DNA of 64,000 nt from Macrocystis pyrifera (Eukaryota; Sar; Phaeophyceae; Laminariales; Laminariaceae), in NCBI GenBank assembly GCA_031763025.1, contig JASSKH010000001.1:25364539-25428538 (forward strand). Direction: 5' to 3'. Positions 56,576 through 64,000 of this stretch are shown here, one piece after another. The translations under genes were made by a program, and so were the position numbers. The notes beneath the pieces were generated by a model. That model worked only from the letters and a program-made list of their open reading frames with translations, did no database searches and was not told the DNA's origin. Each line of letters opens with the position of its first letter. Positions within the stretch are counted from its first letter, which is position 1.

Positions 56576-59500
56576 GCAAGCAGTGACCGATGTTGTTGTC
56601 ATTTGTCGACACCAGTTTTTTTTTTTCTTTTTCTCGGCCTTTTCGCGCATGTCTGGTACAAACAGCGTACAGTTCGCGCATAGACACGAACCAACAAACA
56701 AACGCGCATACAAACACAATACAAGGCCCACTTGGCACAAACAAACAAACAAACAAAACGACGCGCGCGTGCAAACAAACGAACAACGCACGTTTGTCGT
56801 ATGCACATCAAAACGAAAAACTTTGGTGGCGCGCAAAAAAAAAAAACAGCACAACGCACATCTCATGCGCATAACGCATACGAACAAACACACAAGAACT
56901 ATTTTTTTTTTCGCGCATACAAACACACCAAACGCGACTATCTCGCGCATACAAACGAGACACTTAAACCTATTTTTTTTTCGCGCATACAAATACACAG
57001 CGCGCATGTCGCGCATGCGAAAGAACAGGGGCCGTGCAGGTCCCGGAGGTGGCGTGGGATCCGGCAGCACCGGAGCTTTGAAGACCCTTTTTAGCACCAC
57101 AGTCCCGTTTTGGGGACAAACTACTTGGAATTAGACTGGTTTGTCCCCCGAACGGGATTGCAAATGCCTCACACAACGGGGTGACGAACACTTTTCGCCG
57201 CATTCAAAGAAAAGCGCGAAGGCACATTTAGCGCATACGAAACAAACGCGCATACAATCACGACGCCCATTTTGGCACCCACAAACAAGTCTTATACCCG
57301 AGATAGATGTAAGCACCGTTTGGATACTGTATGTCTGATCCGAACGGTCCTTCTATCTATGGGGACATGAATTAATAGTGGCACAACACGAATCAAAACA
57401 CCCCCGACAGATTTTTTTTTTTTTATTTTCGCGCATACGAAACGCAACCCAACTTTCTCACGCGCATACAATTTGAAAAAAATGAAAATGATACACGAAC
57501 ACACGGGGCCCCTCCGGTTCCCCGAAGCCGCGCGGGGTCCGGCGCAGGAGAGAGCTTCGCCGGAACAGCAAAACCAGCTTTTAAAAAATATTCGCGCCTA
57601 TACATGCGGGCCCCCCCCCCAAAAAAAAAACAAATAAAACAAACAAACAAACAACCGAACGGACAATTTATTCCGGCGGATACAAAGCAAAACAAAACCA
57701 CCCCTCAACGGGTTTACCCCTTTTTTTCTCTTTTTTTTTTTTTTTTTTCGCGCCTGCGAAAAACACAACGCACAACGCAACATTTTTCTTACGCGCATGT
57801 ACAATTGAAAACGAAGCAGGGGCCCTCCGGGCCCCGGGAGCGGCGCTGGGTCCGGCACCGGAGCTCTGCCCGGACAGGGAAACCACTTGCTCAGCAGGCG
57901 GACGCGGGGCGCGGGGGGGGGGGGGCCGCTGGAGGAGGAGGGCGACTTCGACTTCGAAGCAGGTCTAGCCAAGTTCGACAAGGAGAAGGTGGGTTGAGGA
58001 TTTCTCGCTCGTTTGGCGGCGGGAGGGGCGGCGGGAGAGAGGGGACGGAGGTGTACGCGGTATCATGCATGGCCGTCGTCGTATGATCGGGGGAAGGGGG
58101 GGGGGGGGAGGAGGGGATACTTTTTTGTTGCTCGCCTTGATCGTTTGTCTGTTGACCATTCATCTCTTTCGAGACCAAGGGGGGTAGGGAGCTATACTCG
58201 TGTCATGCATGGCCGTAGTCGTATGCCACCAAGCGCGAAGGACCGTGATGTGTTCGGCAAGTCGAATGAAGGGCGAGCTGCATGCATCCCACTAAGAACC
58301 GCTTGTGAGGCGGACTTTCTTGCATGTGGATAACATCGTCGAATGAATTGATTTGTGTTTCGGTTTTTGGGGAGGTTGTTGCGTAGCTGAGCGCGGCCTG
58401 GGGTGGAGGGGGGGGAGGTGGAGGAGGGTTTGGATGGGATGGCTGTGTGGAGGTTTGTGTTGATGTTTTGTTTTGTTTTGTTTTGTTTTGTGAGTGCGTT
58501 TTTTGTGTGTCGGACGGTTGATCACTGGGTACCCTTTGTTATCGCTGTAGCTGTAGCTGTTGTTGTTGTTGTTGTTGTTGTTGTTGCTTTGGTTATTGCC
58601 GTTGTCACCGTTGTTGATGATGTCGAAGTTATCGTCGTCGATTTACGCTTTGATTGAGTCACTAAGGCCGGGTAAGGGTAAGGTTTGATCCGGACAGCGC
58701 CCTGACGAATTACTCACCAGTCTGTCGAGAAGCTTCCGCATGGCATGCGTGCCACCCCCGGATGATTGACAGCCGCATGCCCACGCTCGTTGAATACCGC
58801 GCTCTGCGGACAAGCCGGTCCTATCTCCGTTGTTCAAACTCTGGTGTGCTCTTTCCTTTCCCCCTCTCCCTCTCCCCCCCCCCCTCCCCCTCGTGCTTCT
58901 ACCCGCCCCCCCGCCTCCCGTCCGAAACCCCTCGCTTCTCTCCTCCCTCTCCCTCTCCCTCTCACCTCCCTCCCTCCCTCTCCTCTTCCGAAAACAACGT
59001 CTTTATTTTGCTATGTCGACACGGTTTTACTGCCAAAATGTAAACGAAACAAAACGCTGCGAGCCCAGGAGATGGCCTTGCTGGCGGGTGGCCTTTCTTC
59101 GTCGTCTTTGTACGACGGCAGCAACCCTTCATCCTCGTCCGAGGCGAACGGTGGCTCAACGATCACATCGGACACCGTATCTAACGGCATTCTTGAAGGA
59201 GGGGATACGGGTAAATCGTCCCCTACCCCCGCAGGAGAGGAGGAGGCAGCGGCGACGGCTGCGGGTGAGGTTGGGGGCGGCGAGGGAGGGGTGGGGGGAG
59301 GGGAGGAAGGAGGGGGGGGGGGGGGGGGGGGGGTTAGTGTCGGCGACGGGCGAAGGGGAGGAGGAGGCGGATGGGGCGGGAGGGGGGGCGGGGGGGGGGA
59401 GGGTCCGCCGCGGCGACAGGGGAGGCAGCAGGGGGGGGGAGGCGGAGCGGCGCCGACGGGGGTGGGGTGTGGGTGGAGCCTCCCATGGTTGTGAAGAAGT

Positions 59501-61748
59501 ATAACAAGGTGGGTGGGATGTGCGGCGGTGGTGGTGGTGGTGGTGGTGGTGGTGGGGGGTGGTGGTGGTGGGGGGTGGGGGCACTCTTCGTCATGCATGG
59601 CCGTAGTCGTATGGATATAGACCCTCGCATACCTACATTGCAGAGGAGAGTATTACACTGTCATGCGTGGCCGTAGTCGTACGACCTTGAACGCTCCCAT
59701 CTTCTACAACTCCCGGACGGAGCACGTATGGTTTTGACGGACCAGGCAGACATTGCTTGCACCGCGCCGTTAGGTGTTGGACGATTCGCATGAAGGGTGG
59801 CCTGCATATACTAGGTGGGGGAGGGGGGGGGGGAGGGGGGGGGGAGGAGGGGGAGGGGGGGGAGGGGTGGAGCTTCGGTGGCTGTGAAGTGTCACATAGT
59901 GGGTGGGATGCTAGGGGGGGGGGGGGAGAGAGGGGGGAAGCAGAACGTTTGGATTGGATTTTCGTTCATTTTTTTTGTTTTTGATTGTTGGTTCGGTTTG
60001 ACCCTCTGATCTGCTGCGGAATTACCCTGAACTGATCTCTCAAGTAGTTGTTCCGAAATAACGTTGCATCGGTGGTGAAAGAGACAGAGGGTCTACGTGC
60101 GTTTTTTTTTTGTGTGTGCTCCTGTCGGTGACTTACTGACCCTCGCCGTTTTTTTTTTTGTCGAATTTGGCAACAACCGAACAGAATTGGACTAAATCGA
60201 CCGACGCGATGTTACGACAGTATTCGTCATCCCTGATTTGTGTTCCGTGTGCGCTTTTATTGTTTATTTATGTTGTTCTTGGGTGTTGTTTATTTTTAGT
60301 TGTTCTAGTGTTTTCTCTATTGTAAGATCAAGTGCCAAAAACTTTTCTTAAGATGCTTGTTCGTTTTTCCTGAGTTTGCTTCTGCCTGTTGCAGTAGGCT
60401 TGACTCTTGCGGTAAGCGATTTCGAAACAGGAGTTTTCAACATCGTCGCAGGCTTTCTGCCGGGGACGTAAAAAAAATATCCCCTGCTCTCTCAACGAGC
60501 AATTTTTTCGAGGGGAGTCTATGGGGAGATTGGCCGATTTTGCAGCCTCGAAATTCAAACGGATGACCAACTGACCCAGTTTATGTTTTCTGTCCTGAAT
60601 CAAGCAAAAGATGTACGCGTACGAAAAAGGCTGTTTCGTACGCTTGAACCCTACTTGGGACCGAATATCGAAAACTGGGCCAGTTGGCCATCCGTTGGAA
60701 TTTCAAGCCGGCACAACTTCGCAGACTTTTTTCTGCCGGGGACGTTTCAACAAAAAGATTTCGCCCTCTCAAAAGTCTCCACGAGCTATTGGTCAATTTT
60801 CGAGAGAAATCTATTTGTAGTGGGAGTGGCCTGTTTTGCAGGCTCGAAGTTCCAAGGGATGGCCAACCGGCCCAGTTTCTGTCTTCTGTCCTGAATCAGG
60901 TGGATTGTGCGGTTACCCGATTTGGGACCGAATATCGAAAACTGGGCCAGTTGGCCATCCGTTGGAATTTGGAGTCTGCAAAATCGGCCGATCCTGCTAC
61001 TATGGATTCCTCTCGAAATTTGCCCAGAAGCTTGTTGGGAGCAGGGGACATTTTTAACGTCCCCGGGAGAAAAAGCCTGCGAAGGCGGTGAAAATCCTCT
61101 TTCGATTTCGTTTACCGTTGGAGTCACCCGTACAGCCGTCGCCCTTCTTCGTTTTGCGTTTCTGTTATTTCATACCAGTAGATGTTTTCTTTGTTTTTTC
61201 TGTCAGTATGATATGTTTATAATTGTTTCTTGACGTATATTTTGTTGTTCTGTAGTTGTCTTACAACAGTCGTCCTTCGTGTTCGTTTTTGTTGATACAT
61301 ACGCTGTTTTCATTGTTTTTTCATTGTTCTTTTTTTGTGCGTTTTTTCCCGTCAAATGTCGTTTTCATTGTTCTTTATGTGTTTGTTGTTGTAGTTGTTG
61401 TCTTAACGATCGTCCTTCTTCAGGTTCGTTTTTGTTTATATCTTGATTCTGCTGTTGGTATTATTGTTGTCTTCACAGTCTCCTTTCTTCGTTTCCGTTC
61501 TTGTGAATATGTTATTTTTGTTCTTGTTTTTTTGTGTTTCTGTTGTTGCCATTCTTGTCCTAAAACAGTCGTCCTTTTTCGACGAGATTTCGTGCGACGC
61601 CCTCGACGGGAGGGGGCGCATGCCCGGCGGAAGCGGAGGCGAACGGACGCGGAACACGGAGACCTTCGGGGCGACGAGCGTTGCCCTCGCGGCGGGAAGC
61701 AGGCGTTATGGGGGGCGGGGAGGGGGGGGCGGTTACAACGGATACTCG
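41603..61748 (+). CDS. LSM14/Scd6/RAP55/DCP5-type protein, 3' end not found in window
   Basis: Exons: 41603-41717, 53044-53162, perhaps 54521-54567, then 54802-55117, 55885-55955, 57898-57988, 59069-59508, 61569-61748, which ends in a good GTGAGC donor. Exons 1 and 2 form the divergent LSm domain (GSRISLISRKDIRWEGIL, then SWGTEGR and FRGEDIKDLHV). A Pro/Gln-rich linker with CAG tracts follows. 57898-57988 encodes the FDF motif (GDFDFEAGLAKFDKEK). 59501-59508 plus 61569-61748 encode the FFD box (KYNKSSFFDEISCD) and TFG box (RNTETFGATS), then a Gly/Arg tail. Family members act in P-bodies, binding mRNA and the decapping/helicase machinery to repress translation. Intron 1 is 11.3 kb. Phases agree except in exon 59069-59508 (440 bp), where a G22 run makes the frame inconsistent by one base, and around the tentative exon at 54521. 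Further RGG-coding exons are expected downstream, beyond 64000 or unrecognised. Confidence 0.88.
42541..42625. mobile_element. MITE-3 copy, well-preserved arms
   Basis: TACCACTCTGTTCCGAAATA pairs with TATTTCGGAACAGATTGGTA; LSM14 intron 1. Confidence 0.7.
44484..44820 (+). mobile_element. SINE, second copy
   Basis: Same head, body and A-rich tail (from 44796, then AATAAGAAATAAATAGA). In LSM14 intron 1. Confidence 0.75.
45902..45964 (+). mobile_element. Family A fragment
   Basis: CCGTCTCGAAAGGGATGCG to GAATGAGTACG; C7 on the 5' side and C6 on the 3' side. Confidence 0.72.
46907..47021. mobile_element. MITE-1 copy
   Basis: Carries a small ACCAGG insertion beside the AT-rich centre; inside the 45.8-49.5 kb array. 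Confidence 0.75.
47107..47218. mobile_element. MITE-1 copy
   Basis: Second copy inside the array, 86 bp from the first. Confidence 0.8.
49845..50055 (+). repeat. GTCACAAGACAAGTCAC-type array
   Basis: Imperfect 14-17 bp units (AGGTCACA, AAGTCACA, AAGCCGCA) in LSM14 intron 1. Confidence 0.65.
50219..50326. mobile_element. MITE-1 copy
   Basis: LSM14 intron 1. Confidence 0.8.
50400..50508. mobile_element. MITE-1 copy
   Basis: LSM14 intron 1, 74 bp after the previous copy and in opposite orientation as judged by the central text. Confidence 0.8.
50880..50992 (+). mobile_element. Family B 3' fragment
   Basis: GGATGCAAGAAATGTGTGCC to GCTATCGAGTACA then C13; in LSM14 intron 1. Confidence 0.7.
51476..51592. 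mobile_element. MITE-1 copy
   Basis: Has the same ACTAGGTATATATTT-type centre as 46907-47021, suggesting a subfamily. Confidence 0.78.
51779..51837 (+). mobile_element. Family B 3' fragment
   Basis: Begins at CATAGGGATGCGAGGG right after a CCCCCCACCCCCC stretch and ends GATATCGAGTAC with C15. Confidence 0.72.
52016..52190 (+). mobile_element. SINE, 5'-truncated copy
   Basis: Only the 3' half (GAACCCTATGCGCG onward, then GACGACACCTGTGACC) and an A-rich tail. Confidence 0.7.
52415..52640. repeat. Dispersed repeat, inverse copy of 27700-27965
   Basis: CAACCAACCGGCACTAATTA and GTCCCGGTATGATATGCGG match the intergenic copy on the other strand; LSM14 intron 1. Confidence 0.6.
54020..54140. mobile_element. 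MITE-1 copy, diverged
   Basis: ACCAGGTATG-type centre and an altered right arm (TTCCTTCCGTAATA). Confidence 0.75.
55357..55430. mobile_element. MITE-2 copy, diverged
   Basis: CTTCAGTCCCATTTGGGGGA and CGGAACGAGACTTCAG arms. Confidence 0.6.
56300..56537 (+). mobile_element. Family B, 3' half
   Basis: From AAATCAATCAGTCAAG to ATAATGAGTAC followed by about 36 C; in an LSM14 intron. Confidence 0.75.
56647..57480 (+). repeat. CGCGCATACAAAC array
   Basis: Dozens of TCGCGCATACAAAC-type units at irregular spacing, interrupted by MITE-2 and a MITE-3-like copy; LSM14 intron between 55955 and 57898. Confidence 0.7.
57095..57162. mobile_element. MITE-2 copy
   Basis: CACAGTCCCGTTTTGGGGAC and GTCCCCCGAACGGGATTG; inserted in the CGCGCATAC array. 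Confidence 0.75.
58120..58180 (-). mobile_element. Family A fragment
   Basis: Tail-side G-rich tract 58091-58115, 5'-side G6. Lies between two minus-strand family B pieces. Confidence 0.65.
58198..58351 (-). mobile_element. Family B fragment with internal deletion
   Basis: Contains the terminal CATGCATGGCCGTAGTCG (plus-strand text) and the more 5' AAGAACCGC...ATGTGGATAACATCG part, lacking the segment between them. Confidence 0.6.
59658..59812 (-). mobile_element. Family B fragment
   Basis: Carries CCGGACGGAGCACG and CCAGGCAGACATTGCTTGCA on plus text. G-rich tracts flank its 5' side (59816-59868). Confidence 0.65.
60540..60975. repeat. Duplicated fold-back repeat
   Basis: Two tandem fold-backs whose right arms share AAAACTGGGCCAGTTGGCCA (60669 and 60940 regions) and whose left arms are its inverse (GACCAACTGACCCAGTTT at 60563). 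The related CTGCCGGGGACGT block recurs at 60459 and 60735. LSM14 last visible intron. Confidence 0.7.
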
Positions 61749-61869
61749 GTGAGCTGCTTGTAGTGAACATGACTATTTTTGTACTTGCCAGCACATTTAT
61801 ATTGTTGCACATCCTTTGCGGCGGAAGAGGATCTAAATCATGATAGTGTCCAAGGTTACACTGCTGTTC

Positions 61870-63590
61870 CACACGGCGACGAGCGTTGTCCCCGCGGTGG
61901 GCAGCAGGCGTTATAGGGGGCGGAGAGGGGGGGAGGGGGCGTAACGGTTTGTTGCTCGCCTTCGTCAATAGACCAGAGGGGCGGGGGGGAGGCGGGTTAC
62001 TCGGTATCATGCATGGTCGTAGTCATGTGGCCATAGACCCACGCATCCCATAGCCGGGACGGAGCATGTCGGGTTTTCACCGCCCAGGCATACGTTGGGG
62101 AGGGGGGGGGGGGAGGGAGCATGTCGGGTTTTCACCGACCAGGCATACGTTGGGGAGGGGATGGGGCGGTTACAACGGTTACTCGGTGAGCTTGCGTCTT
62201 GGGTGCTACTCTCACCGAAAATCTCCGACCGAGAGTATACCTCCCATTTGGACTCTGGGGTCAATGTCAAACAAGTGACTATATTTCCGGCCAGAGTTGT
62301 GCGAAATGACACCCAATTAAAACACCCCCCCTAGATGAGCGTGGGTTTCCACGTTGGCTTTTCTCGACGAGGTGGACAGTGGAAGAACGCCGAGCGATGA
62401 TGCGTCTACTGGACTAATGTCGACGATATATTTTTTTCCGAAGCCACCTTCCCGCTCGTTCTGGACAAAAATCGTGGTGAAAATTCGATCCTGAGGGCGT
62501 GTTTCCTTGCGTGTTGTACGCTTAACACGGTAACATATTCATTATCTGGTATATAGAGGTACGCGCTACTGCTCTAGTTCTAGCGACACTAAGGGAAACA
62601 AAAACGACAAGGAATCTCATACTAGTATACCGTATCATATGACACACGGGTGAATTCCACCTTTGGGCAACAAAACAATGAATATTCATGCCTCGAAAAT
62701 CACAGCACGGAGCTTATCCACGTGACCGCATCAATGTTTTCAAGGGGAATACATCTCCGTGAAGCTAGTGTTTGGTGTGCGAGCTGCAGTACGTGAGATA
62801 TGGGAATTGTTCGTTTCTTGGGCAGGCGTTGTTGCATACCTGGTAGGGATTTAAGGCGTCTGTACGAAAACCCCTGCGATTCTCCTTCGAGCCTTAAATC
62901 GGCCAATACGCGAAATATTTCGACACTATTAATAGACGTGTGGAAATGATCGCATCACAACAAGTGGAAGACGTCCATGATACTTGCTTCGTTGTACGAG
63001 CCGTATAAGCCTTTTTTTTAAGAAACGCCTACCTAAGTACTTGAACAATGCACTGAGCTCTTGGAAACCCTAGGGGAACTCTTTACTTTCACGGAAGTAA
63101 CTTTTGCACCGTCGTAGAAAACGACTTGATAGACGAAATTTGGCAGAGGTGGCGTTCTTCATGGCCATACGAAAAAAAAAAAAAACGTCACTTGGGCTTT
63201 TTCTATTTACTTATTTTTTCGTCCGTAAGTTTCGGTCAAAGTTGCCGAAAAATAGAAATCAAAAACCCGAAATGTGCCTCCTCAAGGAAGAAAAATCTCT
63301 TTTGAAAAAAGGCTATGTGTGTCGTTTTTTCGTATGGTCATGGAAAACAACCCTGCCAAATTTCGTTTTCCAACTCGTTTTATACAAGGGGTGCAAAAGT
63401 TTGAAGCCGAAAAGCTTCAGTTTCGAACCAGCTCGTAGTATACCAGTGGTATGTATGATACTGTAATATACTTGATACATGTGTACTCTGTTTCCCAACG
63501 GAAACGAGCGTTTTCCTCTCGACGGGCAGCAGGCGTTGTAGGGGAGGGGGGGGGGAGGGGGCAGTTGTAACGGTCAGTCGGTGAGCTGCT
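61870..63590 (+). repeat. Copies of the LSM14 FFD/TFG exon donor edge
   Basis: The true edge is 61668-61755 (GCGACGAGCGTTG to TACTCG then GTGAGCTGCT). Copies: 61872-61945 (no donor), 62157-62200 (TACAACGGTTACTCGGTGAG) and 63505-63590 (CAGTCGGTGAGCTGCT). Confidence 0.75.
61998..62102 (-). mobile_element. Family B fragment
   Basis: TTACTCGGTATCATGCATGG to CCAGGCATACGTTGGGG. A second short piece of it (62120-62156) is joined to a copy of an LSM14 exon edge. Confidence 0.6.
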
Positions 63591-64000
63591 ATACTGAATT
63601 ATGGTAATCACTACGTACGTATTATGTAGTTTGTTTCTCAACTCGTGTCGGACAGCATCACGGTCTACGTGTAGGTCATCTACATCCTGTACCTGCGTGC
63701 CCGTGTGACACGTTTGTGAGGGGTCTGTTTTTTTTTGTTTTGTTTTTTGTGTGTAGATTCAACCCAGAAAACTTGCACTTGGTCACAATCGTTGCTCGGC
63801 GAGCTGTGCTGTACAAGAGAACGCCTCGGGACAGATAGATCGCAGACCACGATCTATCTGTCTACAGCAGATCATCTATAATAGTATTAATAGATGTTTG
63901 TTACACCTGCGGGTGTGAGTTGAGTTGTTGTGCACAGATCAAATCAGGAAATATCTGATTTTTGGTTCGTGCAGATGATACGTCTCCCAGCCGGCGACCT

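Larger units (their letters stand above)
61749..64000. other. Downstream of last recognised LSM14 exon
   Basis: Besides the exon-edge copies and family B pieces, no further exon could be supported. 62360-62395 reads FSRRGGQWKNAER then stop, but without a good acceptor. The gene probably continues past the right edge. Confidence 0.4.

Noticed and set aside
62145-62200. Second functional LSM14 exon encoding GYNGYS
   Set aside because: The only nearby AG acceptor (in a family B piece) puts it out of frame; treated as an exon-edge copy.
62350-62398. LSM14 C-terminal exon (FSRRGGQWKNAER then stop)
   Set aside because: Attractive RGG content but no phase-compatible acceptor could be shown.

Overview
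The window is nuclear DNA of a eukaryote with long, spliceosomal GT-AG introns and a very heavy load of interspersed repeats. Homopolymer C/G tracts are everywhere. No prokaryotic operon, rRNA, CRISPR array or LTR element is visible. The protein set (mitochondrial Rieske protein, ALKBH-type dioxygenase, START-domain protein, LSM14 protein), the long repeat-filled introns and the TTAGGG-like repeats fit a large-genome protist. My best guess is a stramenopile alga such as a brown alga; this is inference and not firm.

Four host genes could be assembled exon by exon, with splice phases that agree at almost every junction. From left to right: (1) a START-domain lipid-binding protein on the minus strand, 8 exons, 13228 down to about 3492; (2) an AlkB-type 2-oxoglutarate/Fe(II) dioxygenase on the plus strand, 6 exons, 13477-23595, complete at 331 aa; (3) the Rieske iron-sulfur subunit of mitochondrial complex III on the minus strand, 7 exons, 41151 down to 30173, complete at 245 aa; (4) an LSM14/Scd6/DCP5-type P-body protein on the plus strand, from 41603 to at least 61748, whose 3' end is probably beyond the window. 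They form two divergent pairs with short shared upstream gaps (248 bp and 451 bp). Genes 2 and 3 converge on a 6.6 kb intergenic region made of repeats. The four genes have no obvious shared pathway.

Most of the remaining sequence is mobile DNA: one 5'-truncated LINE (8561-10116, minus strand) plus about a dozen 3' fragments of it (family A); about two dozen copies of a shorter retroposon (family B) that shares the LINE's last ~70 nt; a tRNA-headed SINE with an A-rich tail (3 copies); three families of short fold-back/TIR elements; and many mini- and microsatellites.

The most unusual signal is that essentially every family A and B copy ends at the same ATGAGTAC terminus, followed on the sense strand by a poly(C) tract (up to ~133 C at 2071-2206), and many copies also have a C-tract on the 5' side. 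This looks like a LINE/SINE system that carries poly(C) tails and may insert into poly(C) tracts. The second unusual signal is that in three of the four genes the edge of an exon together with its splice site has been copied several times into the adjacent intron.
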